Part shown: positions 53,585 through 64,000 of the stretch, piece after piece
Layout of the letters: each line of letters opens with the position of its first letter
How positions within the stretch are numbered: the first letter of the stretch is position 1
NCBI GenBank assembly: GCA_043228905.1
Contig: JBHGNT010000046.1
Span: 124,001-188,000, forward strand
DNA from: Azolla caroliniana
Lineage: Eukaryota > Polypodiophyta
Direction: 5' to 3'
DNA: 64,000 bases
Translations under genes and position numbers: made by a program
Notes under the pieces: model-generated
What the model saw: only the letters and a program-made list of their open reading frames with translations
The model's database searches: none
Told to the model about the DNA's origin: nothing

Positions 53585-54742
53585 GGTCTCTCGACCTGAG
53601 TTTCATAATCTTGATTTTTTAATTCCATATCATAGCTAGCGTTGTTAGCTTCGATTCGCATGTTTGAACAGAAAAATCCGATATTACACGAGCCAGGTAT
53701 GAGCATTGTATTTTACTCAAGGGCTCTTCTCAACTCCCTCCTCATGTTTGGTAGTTTCGTCATGTCTCTCGACCTGAGTTTCAAAATCTTGATTTTTTAA
53801 TTCCATATCATAGCTAGCGCTGTTAGCTTCGATTCGCATGTTTGAACACAAAAATCCGATATCACACGAGCAAGGTATGAACATTTTGTTTTACTCAAGG
53901 GCTCTTCTCAACTCCCTCCTCATGTTTGGTAATTTCGTCATGTCTTTCGACCTGAGTTTCAAAATCTCGATTTTTTAATTCCATATCATAGCTAGTGTTG
54001 TTAGCTTCGATTCGCATGTTTGACCACAAAAATCCGATATCACACGAGCCACGTATGAACATTTTAATTTACCTCCAAGCTACTCTCAACTCCCTCCTAA
54101 AATTTGGTAATTTCATCATGTCTTTCGACCTGAGTTTCAAAATCTTGATTTTTTAATTCCATATCATAGGTAGCGCTGTTAGCTTCGATTCGCATGTTTG
54201 ATCACAAAAATCCGATATCACACGAGCCAGGTATGAACATTTTAATTTTCCTACTAGCTCTTCCCAACTCACTCCGCAAATTTGGTAATTTCGTCATGTC
54301 TCTCGACCTGAGTTTCCAAATCTTGATTTTTTCATACCATATCATAGCTAGCGTTGTTAGCTTCGATTTGCATGTTTGAGCACAAAAATTCGATATCACA
54401 CGAGCTAGGTATGAACATTTTAATTTACTCAAGGGCTCCTCCGAACTCACTCGTCAAATTTGGTAATTTTGTCATGTCTCTCGACTGAATTTCATAATCT
54501 TGATTTTTTAATTCCATATCATAGCTAGCGTTGTTAGCTTCGATTCGCATGTTTGAACACAAAAATCCGATATCACACTCGCCAGGTATGAACATTTTCA
54601 TTTTCCTACTAGCTCTTCCCAACTCACTCCTCAAATTTGGTAATTTCGTCATGTCTCTCGACCTGAGTTTCCAAATCTTAATTTTTTCATACCATATCAT
54701 AGCTAGCGTTGTTAGCTTCGATTCGCATGTTTGAGCACAAAA
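53585..54742 (+). repeat. 7-monomer tandem unit, copy 2 (partial)
   Basis: Partner of 52340-53584, with small differences: gagcaagg against gagaaagg, ccgcaaattt against cctcaaattt in the B-type monomer, and ggtaatttc against ggtattttc. It ends near 54742, where aattcgatatcac replaces aatccgatatgac. Confidence 0.72.
54409..54585 (+). repeat. 177-bp monomer (3 of 4)
   Basis: Same gactgaattt lesion, 1,245 bp after the monomer at 53164, as the 7-mer duplication predicts. Confidence 0.9.
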
Positions 54743-54878
54743 ATTCGATATCACACGAGCCAGGTATGAACATTTTAATTTACTCAAGGGCTCCTCTCAA
54801 CTCACTCCTCAAATTTGGTAATTTCGTCATGTCTCTCGACCTGAGTTTCAAAATCTTGATTTTTTAATTCCATATCAT

Positions 54879-54895
54879 AGCTAACGTTGTTAGCT
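54879..54895. other. Perfect inverted-repeat dyad (second example)
   Basis: AGCTAACGTTGTTAGCT, perfect 7-bp stem, as at 12732. Confidence 0.75.
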
Positions 54896-55297
54896 TCGAT
54901 TCGCAAGTTTGAGCACAAAAATTCGATATCACACAAGCCAGGTATGAACATTTTAATTTACTCAAGGGCTCCTCTCAACTCACTCCTCTAATTTGGTAAT
55001 TTCGTCATGTCTCTGGACCTGAGTTTCAATATCTTCATTTTTTAATTCCATATCATAGCTAGTGTTGTTAGCTTCGATTCGCATGTTTGAACACAAAAAT
55101 CCGATATCACACGAGCCAGGTATGAACATTTTAATTTTCCTCCAAGCTACTCTCAACTCCCTCCTAAAATTTGGTAATTTCATCATGTCTCTCGACCTGA
55201 GTTTCAAAATCTTGATTTTTTAATTCCATATCATAGCTAGCGTTGTTAGCTTCGATTCGCATGTTTGAACACAAAAATCCGATATCACACGTGCAAG

Positions 55298-55367
55298 GTA
55301 TGAACATTTTGTTTTACTCAAGGGCTCTTCTCAACGCCCTCCTCATGTTCGATATCACACTCGCCAG
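55298..55367 (+). repeat. 70-bp truncated monomer
   Basis: An E-type monomer runs to position 52 (catgtt) and then joins position 161 (cgatatcac), a 108-bp deletion. The catgtt of E-type monomers at 47-52 also occurs at 141-146 of every monomer, so this microhomology may have guided the deletion. Confidence 0.88.
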
Positions 55368-56720
55368 GTATGAACATTTTCATTTTCCTACTAGCTCTTC
55401 CCAACTCACTCCTCAAATTTGGTAATTTCGTCATGTCTCTCGACCTGAGTTTCCAAATATTAATTTTTTCATACCATATCATAGCTAGTGTTGTTAGCTT
55501 CGATTCGCCTTTTTGAGCACAAAAATCCGATATGACACGAGCCAGGTATGAACATTTTAATTTACTCAAGGGCTCCTCCCAATTCACTCCTCAAATTTGC
55601 TAATTTCGTCAGGTCTCTCGACCTGAGTTTCAAAATCTTGATTTTTTAATTCCATATCATAGCTAGCGCTGTTAGCTGCGATTCGCATGTTTGAACACAA
55701 AAATCCGATATCACACGAGCAAGGTATGAACATTTTCATTTTCCTACTAGCTCTTCCCAACTCACTCCTCAAATTTGGTAATTTCGTCATGTCTCTCGAC
55801 CTGAGTTTCCAAATCTTAATTTTTTCATACCATATCATAGCTAGCGTTGTTAGCTTCGATTCGCATGTTTGAGCACAAAAATTCGATATCACACGAGCCA
55901 GGTATGAACATTTTAATTTACTCAAGGGCTCCTCTCAACTCACTCCTGAAATTTGCTAATTTCGTCATGTCTCTCGACCTGAGTTTCCAAATCTTGATTT
56001 TTTAATTCCATATCATAGCTAGCGTTGTTAGCTTCGATTCGCTTGTTTGAGGACAAAAATCCGATATCACACGACCCAGGTATGAACATTTTAATTTACT
56101 CAAGGGCTCCTCTCAACTCACTCCTCAAATTTGCTAATTTCGTCATGTCTCTCGACCTGAGTTTCAAAATCTTGATTTTTTAATTCCATATCATAGCTAG
56201 CGTTGTTAGCTTCGATTCGCATGTTTGAGCACAAAAATCCGATATCACACGAGCCACGTATGAACATTTTAATTTTCCTACTAGCTCTTCCCAACTCACT
56301 CCTCAAATTTGGTAATTTCGTCATGTCTCTCGACCTGAGTTTCAAAATCTTGATTTTTTAATTCCATATCATAGCTAGCGCTGTTAGCTTCGATTCGCAT
56401 GTTTGAACACAAAAATCCGATATCACACGAGCAAGGTATGAACATTTTGTTTTACTCAAGGGCTCCTCTCAACTCCCTCCTCTTGTTTGGTAATTTCGTC
56501 ATGTCTCTCGACCTGAGTTTCAAAATCTTGATTTTTTAATTCCATATCATAGCTAGCGTTGTTAGCTTCGATTCGCATGTTTGAACAAAAGAATACGATA
56601 TTACACGAGCCAGGTATGAACATTGTATTTTACTCAAGGCCTCCTCTCAACTCACTCCTCAAATTTGGTAATTTCATCATGTCTTTCGACCTGAGTTTCA
56701 AAATCTTGATTTTTTAATTC

Positions 56721-58319
56721 CATATTATAGCTAGCGCTGTTAGCTTCGATTCGCATGTTTGAACACAAAAATCCGATATCACACGAGCCAGGTATGAACA
56801 TTTTAATTTACTGAAGGGCTCCTCCCAACTCACTCGTCAAATTTTGTAATTTCGTCATGTCTCTCGACCTGAGTTTCATAATCTTGATTTTTTAATTCCA
56901 TATCATAGCTAGCGTTGTTAGCTTCGATTCGCATGTTTGAACACAAAATTCCGATATCACACGAGCTAGGTATGAACATTTTAATTTACTCAAGGGCTCC
57001 TTTCAACTCACTCCTGAAATTTGGTAATTTCATCATGTCTCTCGACCTGAGTTTCAAAATCTTGATTTTTTAATTCCATATCATAGCTAGCGCTGTTAGC
57101 TTCGATTCGCATGTTTGAACACAAAAATCCGATATCACACGAGCAAGGTATGAACATTTTGTTTTACTCAAGGGCTCCTCTCAACTCCCTCCTAAAATTT
57201 GGTAATTTCATCATGTCTTTCGACCTGAGTTTCAAAATCTCGATTTTTTAATTCCATATCATAGCTAGTGTTGTTAGCTTCGATTCGCATGTTTGACCAC
57301 AAAAATCCGATATCACACGAGCCACGTATGAACATTTTAATTTACCTCCAAGCTACTCTCAACTCCCTCCTAAAATTTGGTAATTTCATCATGTCTTTCG
57401 ACCTGAGTTTCAAAATCTTGATTTTTTAATTCCATATCATAGGTAGCGCTGTTAGCTTCGATTCGCATGTTTGAACATAAAAATCCGATATCACACGAGC
57501 CAGGTATGAACATTTTAATTTACTCAAGGGCTCCTCCGAACTCACTCGTGAAATTTGGTAATTTTGTCATGTCTCTCGACCTGAGTTTCATAATCTTGAT
57601 TTTTTAATTCCATATCATAGCTAGCGTTGTTAGCTTCGATTCGCATGTTTGAACACAAAAATCTGATATCACACGAGCCAGGTATGAACATTTTAATTTA
57701 CTCAAGGGCTCCTCCCAACTCACTCCTCAAATTTGGTAATTTCGTCATGTCTCTCGACCTGAGTTTCCAAATCTTGATTTTTTAATTCCATATCATAGCT
57801 AGCGTTGTTAGCTTCGATTCGCATGTTTGAGCACAAAAATCCGATATCACACGACCCAGGTATGAACATTTTAATTTACTCAAGGGCTCCTCTGAACTCA
57901 CTCAAATTTGCTAATTTCGTCATGTCTCTCGACCTGAGTTTCAAAATCTTGATTTTTTAATTCCATATCATAGCTAGCGTTGTTAGCTTCGATTCGCATG
58001 TTTGAACACAAAAATCCGATATCACACGAGCCAGGTATGAACATTTTAATTTACTCAAGGGCTCCTTTCAACTCACTCCTGAAATTTGGTAATTTTATCA
58101 TGTCTCTCGACCTGAGTTTCAAAATCTTGATTTTTTAATTCCATATCATAGCTAGCGCTGTTAGCTGCGATTCGCATGTTTGAACACAAAAATCCGATAT
58201 CACACGAGCAAGGTATGAACATTTTGTTTTACTCAAGGGCTCTTCTCAACTCCCTCCTCATGGTTGGTAATTTCGTCATGTCTCTCGACCTGAGTGTCAA
58301 AATCTTGATTTTTTAATTC
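56721..58319 (+). repeat. 9-monomer (1,599 bp) HOR, copy 1
   Basis: The phase marker catattatag recurs at 56721, 58320 and 59919, a period of 9 x 178 less 3. The unit includes the 175-bp monomer at 57860. Copies differ slightly, such as cgagctagg against cgagccagg near 56965/58564 and tttacctcc against tttcactcc near 57341/58940. Confidence 0.8.
57860..58034 (+). repeat. 175-bp monomer (1 of 3)
   Basis: Reads gaactcactcaaatttg, losing 3 bp from the usual actcactcctcaaattt. Preceded by the cgacccag tail variant. Confidence 0.9.
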
Positions 58320-59918
58320 CATATTATAGCTAGCGCTGTTAGCTTCGATTCGCATGTTTGAACACAAAAATCCGATATCACACGAGCCAGGTATGAACAT
58401 TTTAATTTACTGAAGGGCTCCTCCCAACTCACTCGTCAAATTTTGTAATTTCGTCATGTCTCTCGACCTGAGTTTCATAATCTTGATTTTTTAATTCCAT
58501 ATCATAGCTAGCGTTGTTAGCTTCGATTCGCATGTTTGAACACAAAATTCCGATATCACACGAGCCAGGTATGAACATTTTAATTTACTCAAGGGCTCCT
58601 TTCAACTCACTCCTGAAATTTGGTAATTTCATCATGTCTCTCGACCTGAGTTTCAAAATCTTGATTTTTTAATTCCATATCATAGCTAGCGCTGTTAGCT
58701 TCGATTCGCATGTTTGAACACAAAAATCCGATATCACACGAGCAAGGTATGAACATTTTGTTTTACTCAAGGGCTCCTCTCAACTCCCTCCTAAAATTTG
58801 GTAATTTCATCATGTCTTTCGACCTGAGTTTCAAAATCTCGATTTTTTAATTCCATATCATAGCTAGTGTTGTTAGCTTCGATTCGCATGTTTGACCACA
58901 AAAATCCGATATCACACGAGCCACGTATGAACATTTTAATTTCACTCCAAGCTACTCTCAACTCCCTCCTAAAATTTGGTAATTTCATCATGTCTTTCGA
59001 CCTGAGTTTCAAAATCTTGATTTTTTAATTCCATATCATAGGTAGCGCTGTTAGCTTCGATTCGCATGTTTGAACATAAAAATCCGATATCACACGAGCC
59101 AGGTATGAACATTTTAATTTACTCAAGGGCTCCTCCGAACTCACTCGTGAAATTTGGTAATTTTGTCATGTCTCTCGACCTGAGTTTCATAATCTTGATT
59201 TTTTAATTCCATATCATAGCTAGCGTTGTTAGCTTCGATTCGCATGTTTGAACACAAAAATCTGATATCACACGACCCAGGTATGAACATTTTAATTTAC
59301 TCAAGGGCTCCTCCCAACTCACTCCTCAAATTTGGTAATTTCGTCATGTCTCTCGACCTGAGTTTCCAAATCTTGATTTTTTAATTCCATATCATTGCTA
59401 GCGTTGTTAGCTTCGATTCGCATGTTTGAGCACAAAAATCCGATATCACACGACCCAGGTATGAACATTTTAATTTACTCAAGGGCTCCTCTGAACTCAC
59501 TCAAATTTGCTAATTTCGTCATGTCTCTCGACCTGAGTTTCAAAATCTTGATTTTTTAATTCCATATCATAGCTAGCGTTGTTAGCTTCGATTCGCATGT
59601 TTGAACACAAAAATCCGATATCACACGAGCCAGGTATGAACATTTTAATTTACTCAAGGGCTCCTTTCAACTCACTCCTGAAATTTGGTAATTTTATCAT
59701 GTCTCTCGACCTGAGTTTCAAAATCTTGATTTTTTAATTCCATATCATAGCTAGCGCTGTTAGCTGCGATTCGCATGTTTGAACACAAAAATCCGATATC
59801 ACACGAGCAAGGTATGAACATTTTGTTTTACTCAAGGGCTCTTCTCAACTCCCTCCTCATGTTTGGTAATTTCGTCATGTCTCTCGACCTGAGTGTCAAA
59901 ATCTTGATTTTTTAATTC
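58320..59918 (+). repeat. 9-monomer HOR, copy 2
   Basis: Partner of 56721-58319. It ends with an E-type monomer whose equivalent in the first unit, just upstream near 58260, has the variant catggttgg. It includes the 175-bp monomer at 59459. Confidence 0.8.
59459..59633 (+). repeat. 175-bp monomer (2 of 3)
   Basis: Same 3-bp loss and cgacccag lead-in as the monomer at 57860, one 1,599-bp period later. Confidence 0.9.
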
Positions 59919-59989
59919 CATATTATAGCTAGCGCTGTTAGCTTCGATTCGCATGTTTGAACACAAAAATCCGATATCACACGAGCCAG
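59812..59989 (+). repeat. Reference E-type monomer
   Basis: Carries ttttgttttactc, ggctcttctcaactccc and ctcctcatgtttgg, often preceded by gagcaagg. One example lies at 13138. It is otherwise confined to the C segments (43.9-45.7 and 52.1-53.9 kb) and Block IV. Confidence 0.8.
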
Positions 59990-60879
59990 GTATGAACATT
60001 TTAATTTACTCAAGGGCTCCTCCCAACTCACTCGTCAAATTTTGTAATTTCGTCATGTCTCTCGACCTGAGTTTCATAATCTTGATTTTTTAATTCCATA
60101 TCATAGCTAGCGTTGTTAGCTTCGATTCGCATGTTTGAACAGAAAAATCCGATATTACACGAGCCAGGTATGAACATTGTATTTTACTCAAGGGCTCTTC
60201 TCAACTCCCTCCTCATGTTTGGTAATTTCGTCATGTCTCTCGACCTGAGTTTCAAAATCTTGATTTTTTAATTCAATATCATAGCTAGCGTTGTTAGCTT
60301 CGATTCGCATGTTTGAACACAAATATCCGATATCACACGAGCCAGGTATGATCATTTTAATTTACTCAAGGGCTCCTTTCAACTCACTCCTGAAATTTGG
60401 TAATTTCATCATGTCTCTCTACCTGAGTTTCAAAATCTTGATTTTTTAATTCCATATCATAGCTAGCGCTGTTAGCTTCGATTCGCATGTTTGAACACAA
60501 AAATCCGATATCACACGAGCAAGGTATGAACATTTTGTTTTACTCAAGGGCTCTTCTCAACTCCCTCCTCATGTTTGGTAATTTCGTCATGTCTTTCGAC
60601 CTGAATTTCAAAATCTCGATTTTTTAATTCCATATCATAGCTAGTGTTGTTAGCTTCGATTCGCATGTTTGACCACAAAAATCCGATATCACACGAGCCA
60701 CGTATGAACATTTTAATTTACCTCCAAGCTACTCTCAGCTCCCTCCTAAAATTTGGTAATTTCATCATGTCTTTCGACCTGAGTTTCAAAATCTTGATTT
60801 TTTAATTCCATATCATAGGTAGCGCTGTTAGCTTCGATTCGCATGTTTGAACACAAAAATCCGATATCACACGAGCCAG

Positions 60880-61056
60880 GTATGAACATTTTAATTTACT
60901 CAAGGGCTCCTCCGAACTCACTCGTCAAATTTGGTAATTTTGTCATGTCTCTCGACTGAGTTTCATAATCTTGATTCTTTCATACCATATCATAGCTAGC
61001 GTTGTTAGCTTCGATTCGCATGTTTGAGCACAAAAATTCGATATCACACGAGCCAG
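60880..61056 (+). repeat. 177-bp monomer (4 of 4)
   Basis: Carries gactgagttt, without the g-to-a change of the other three, and continues ttgattctttcatacc. It is probably an older relative of the same deletion lineage. Confidence 0.88.
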
Positions 61057-61171
61057 GTATGAACATTTTAATTTACTCAAGGGCTCCTCTCAACTCACTC
61101 CTCAAATTTGGTAATTTCGTCATGTCTCTCGACCTGAGTTTCAAAATCTTTATTTTTTAATTCCATATCAT

Positions 61172-61188
61172 AGCTAACGTTGTTAGCT
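61172..61188. other. Perfect inverted-repeat dyad (third example)
   Basis: AGCTAACGTTGTTAGCT, perfect 7-bp stem, as at 12732 and 54879. Confidence 0.75.
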
Positions 61189-61519
61189 TCGATTCGCATG
61201 TTTGAACACAAAAATCCGATATCACACGAGCCAGGTATGAACATTTTAATTTACTCAAGGGCTCCTTTCAACTCACTCCTGAAATTTGGTAATTTCATCA
61301 TGTCTCTCGACCTGAGTTTCAAAATCTTGATTTTTTAATTCCATATCATAGCTAGCGCTGTTAGCTGCGATTCGCATGTTTGAACACAAAAATCCGATAT
61401 CACACGAGCAAGGTATGAACATTTTGTTTTACTGAAGGGCTCTTCTCAACTCCCTCCTCATGTTTGGTAATTTCGTCATGTCTCTCGACCTGAGTGTCAA
61501 AATCTTGATTTTTTAATTC

Positions 61520-62943
61520 CATATTATAGCTAGCGCTGTTAGCTTCGATTCGCATGTTTGAACACAAAAATCCGATATCACACGAGCCAGGTATGAACAT
61601 TTTAATTTACTCAAGGGCTCCTCCCAACTCACTCGTCAAATTTTGTAATTTCGTCATGTCTCTCGACCTGAGTTTCATAATCTTGATTTTTTAATTCCAT
61701 ATCATAGCTAGCGTTGTTAGCTTCGATTCGCATGTTTGAACAGAAAAATCCGATATTACACGAGCCAGGTATGAACATTGTATTTTACTCAAGGGCTCTT
61801 CTCAACTCCCTCCTCATGTTTGGTAATTTCGTCATGTCTCTCGACCTGAGTTTCAAAATCTTGATTTTTTAATTCACTATCATAGCTAGCGTTGTTAGCT
61901 TCGATTCGCATGTTTGAACACAAATATCCGATATCACACGAGCCAGGTATGAACATTTTAATTTACTCAAGCGCTCCTTTCAACTCACTCCTGAAATTTG
62001 GTAATTTCATCATGTCTCTCGACCTGAGTTTCATAATCTTGATTTTTTAATTCCATATCATAGCTAGCGTTGTTAGCTTCGATTCGCATGTTTGAACACA
62101 AAAATCCGATATCACACGAGCCAGGTATGAACATTTTAATTTACTCAAGGGCTCCTTTCAACTCACTCCTGAAATTTGGTAATTTTATCATGTCTCTCGA
62201 CCTGAGTTTCAAAATCTTGATTTTTTAATTCCATATCATAGCTAGCGCTGTTAGCTGCGATTCGCATGTTTGAACAGAAAAATCCGATATTACACGAGCC
62301 AGGTATGAACATTGTATTTTACTCAAGGGCTCTTCTCAACTCCCTCCTCATGTTTGGTAATTTCGTCATGTCTCTCGACCTGAGTTTCAAAATCTTGATT
62401 TTTTAATTCACTATCATAGCTAGCGTTGTTAGCTTCGATTCGCATGTTTGAACACAAATATCCGATATCACACGAGCCAGGTATGAACATTTTAATTTAC
62501 TCAAGCGCTCCTTTCAACTCACTCCTGAAATTTGGTAATTTCATCATGTCTCTCGACCTGAGTTTCATAATCTTGATTTTTTAATTCCATATCATAGCTA
62601 GCGTTGTTAGCTTCGATTCGCATGTTTGAACACAAAAATCCGATATCACACGAGCCAGTTATGAACATTTTAATTTACTCAAGGGCTCCTTTCAACTCAC
62701 TCCTGAAATTTGGTAATTTCGTCATGTCTCTCTACCTGAGTTTCAAAATCTTGATTTTTTAATTCCATATCATAGCTAGCGCTGTTAGCTTCGATTCGCA
62801 TGTTTGAACAGAAAAATCCGATATCACACGAGCAAGGTATGAACATTTTGTTTTACTGAAGGGCTCTTCTCAACTCCCTCCTCATGTTTGGTAATTTCGT
62901 CATGTCTCTCGACCTGAGTGTCAAAATCTTGATTTTTTAATTC
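61520..62943 (+). repeat. 8-monomer (1,424 bp) repeat in Block IV
   Basis: The marker catattatag recurs at 61520 and 62944, exactly 8 x 178. The 200-bp stretch at 61400-61600 reappears at 62824-63024. Near 62260 an agctgcgattcgcatg monomer is joined to the gaacagaaaaatccgatatt tail, a probable crossover joint within the unit. Confidence 0.75.
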
Positions 62944-63370
62944 CATATTATAGCTAGCGCTGTTAGCTTCGATTCGCATGTTTGAACACAAAAATCCGAT
63001 ATCACACGAGCCAGGTATGAACATTTTAATTTACTCAAGGGCTCCTCCCAACTCACTCGTCAAATTTTGTAATTTCGTCATGTCTCTCGACCTGAGTTTC
63101 ATAATCTTGATTTTTTAATTCCATATCATAGCTAGCGTTGTTAGCTTCGATTCGCATGTTTGAACAGAAAAATCCGATATTACACGAGCCAGGTATGAAC
63201 ATTGTATTTTACTCAAGGGCTCTTCTCAACTCCCTCCTCATGTTTGGTAATTTCGTCATGTCTCTCGACCTGAGTTTCAAAATCTTGATTTTTTAATTCA
63301 CTATCATAGCTAGCGTTGTTAGCTTCGATTCGCATGTTTGAACACAAATATCCGATATCACACGACCCAG

Positions 63371-63545
63371 GTATGAACATTTTAATTTACTCAAGGGCTC
63401 CTCTGAACTCACTCAAATTTGCTAATTTCGTCATGTCTCTCGACCTGAGTTTCAAAATCTTGATTTTTTAATTCCATATCATAGCTAGCGTTGTTAGCTT
63501 CGATTCGCATGTTTGAACACAAAAATCCGATATCACACGAGCCAG
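63371..63545 (+). repeat. 175-bp monomer (3 of 3)
   Basis: Same 3-bp loss. Its right flank to the window end follows 59634 onward, so it is the start of another copy, 3,912 bp from the second (22 monomers less 4 bp). Confidence 0.9.
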
Positions 63546-64000
63546 GTATGAACATTTTAATTTACTCAAGGGCTCCTTTCAACTCACTCCTGAAATTTGG
63601 TAATTTTATCATGTCTCTCGACCTGAGTTTCAAAATCTTGATTTTTTAATTCCATATCATAGCTAGCGCTGTTAGCTGCGATTCGCATGTTTGAACACAA
63701 AAATCCGATATCACACGAGCAAGGTATGAACATTTTGTTTTACTCAAGGGCTCTTCTCAACTCCCTCCTCATGTTTGGTAATTTCGTCATGTCTCTCGAC
63801 CTGAGTGTCAAAATCTTGATTTTTTAATTCCATATTATAGCTAGCGCTGTTAGCTTCGATTCGCATGTTTGAACACAAAAATCCGATATCACACGAGCCA
63901 GGTATGAACATTTTAATTTACTCAAGGGCTCCTCCCAACTCACTCGTCAAATTTTGTAATTTCGTCATGTCTCTCGACCTGAGTTTCATAATCTTGATTT

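Larger units (their letters stand above)
45738..53924 (+). repeat. 46-monomer tandem unit, copy 2
   Basis: Nearly identical to copy 1. I noticed only cgtcctgtc (near 52160; copy 1 cgtcatgtc), aaaaagccg (near 52787) and gccatgtatg (near 52803). It enters mid-monomer: the left half of the first monomer is E-type (catgtttgg), then it continues as the partner of 37551. Confidence 0.88.
1..64000 (+). repeat. 178-bp satellite DNA array spanning the whole window
   Basis: Monomers start at positions 4, 182, 360, 538 and so on, at the motif gtatgaac (or gaatgaac). With the 15 listed length variants the register can be followed to the last start at 63902, giving 361 complete monomers and a 99-bp fragment. 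All lie in one orientation; I saw no inversion, spacer, transposon or unique sequence. The hand-made consensus has 67 G or C in 178 bp (about 38%) and seven CpG sites. Most monomers carry one GCTAGC and one GATATC, so NheI or EcoRV should give a 178-bp ladder. Known biology: arrays of nucleosome-length monomers with higher-order repeats are typical of eukaryotic centromeres and pericentromeres. The centromere role is inferred; I do not recognise the family. Both array edges lie outside the window. Confidence 0.98.
54743..64000 (+). repeat. Block IV: E-type-rich region with 9- and 8-monomer HORs
   Basis: From 54743 to about 56720 the monomers are heterogeneous and include the 70-bp scar at 55298. 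From 56721 a 9-monomer repeat (1,599 bp) appears, and from about 61520 an 8-monomer repeat (1,424 bp). Sequence from 63371 matches 59459 onward at offset 3,912 bp and runs out of the window. E-type monomers (ttttgttttactc, ctcctcatgtttgg) and cattgtatttt monomers are frequent. Confidence 0.82.

Noticed and set aside
37551-53936. Assembly artefact as the sole cause of the 8.2-kb duplication
   Set aside because: Not excluded but not preferred: the two copies carry private differences and the duplication fits a series of similar events. Long-read spanning would decide.
1-64000. CRISPR array
   Set aside because: The repeats are contiguous 178-bp units with no unique spacers and no cas genes.
1-64000. 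Telomere repeats, rDNA, tRNA or 5S genes within the array
   Set aside because: Apart from satellite monomers I saw no telomeric motif runs and no sequence resembling these RNA genes.
1-64000. Prokaryotic or phage origin with coded repeat proteins
   Set aside because: A 64-kb gene-free array of one 178-bp repeat with multi-level HORs is not known from bacterial or phage genomes but is common in eukaryotic heterochromatin.

Overview
The whole 64 kb window is one uninterrupted head-to-tail satellite DNA array. I find no protein-coding gene, RNA gene, transposon, CRISPR array or other unique sequence in it. The monomer is 178 bp, about 38% GC by my count of a hand-built consensus. Placing monomer starts at the recurrent gtatgaac/gaatgaac motif gives 361 complete monomers plus 99 bp of another; all are on the same strand. 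Only 15 monomers depart from 178 bp: five of 155, one of 67, one of 165, one of 70, four of 177 and three of 175 bp. Between these the register holds exactly; for example 18277-44977 is exactly 150 x 178 bp. The array runs off both ends of the window.

Such an array points to a eukaryotic chromosome, most simply centromeric or pericentromeric heterochromatin. A monomer near 178 bp is typical of many plant centromeric satellites, but animals also have satellites of this size. I do not recognise the family: it is not the Arabidopsis 178-bp repeat, the human alpha satellite or the rice CentO repeat as I know them. The organism is therefore left open, with a plant as the mild favourite.

The interest is in the higher-order structure. 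Block I (4-6055) is a 9-monomer (1,602 bp) higher-order repeat, abcdefghi, broken by hybrid monomers. Block II (6056-20944) is a mosaic. It holds 155-bp rearranged monomers inside a recurring 511-bp three-monomer cassette, two damaged monomers (67 and 165 bp), displaced duplications and a 4/8-monomer rhythm (712/1,424 bp) from about 14.5 to 20.2 kb. Block III (20945-54742) consists of large nested tandem duplications: a 53-monomer unit (9,434 bp), a 22-monomer duplication (3,916 bp) inside its second copy, a 46-monomer tandem repeat (8,187 bp) and a 7-monomer repeat (1,245 bp). Block IV (54743-64000) contains a 70-bp monomer scar, then a 9-monomer repeat (1,599 bp) marked by 175-bp monomers, and an 8-monomer (1,424 bp) repeat.

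Nearly exact copies, shared private mutations and hybrid monomers at the joins all fit repeated unequal exchange or break-induced copying in register with the 178-bp unit. The many short open frames (60-133 codons) are by-products of repeat periodicity and carry no sign of coding function.
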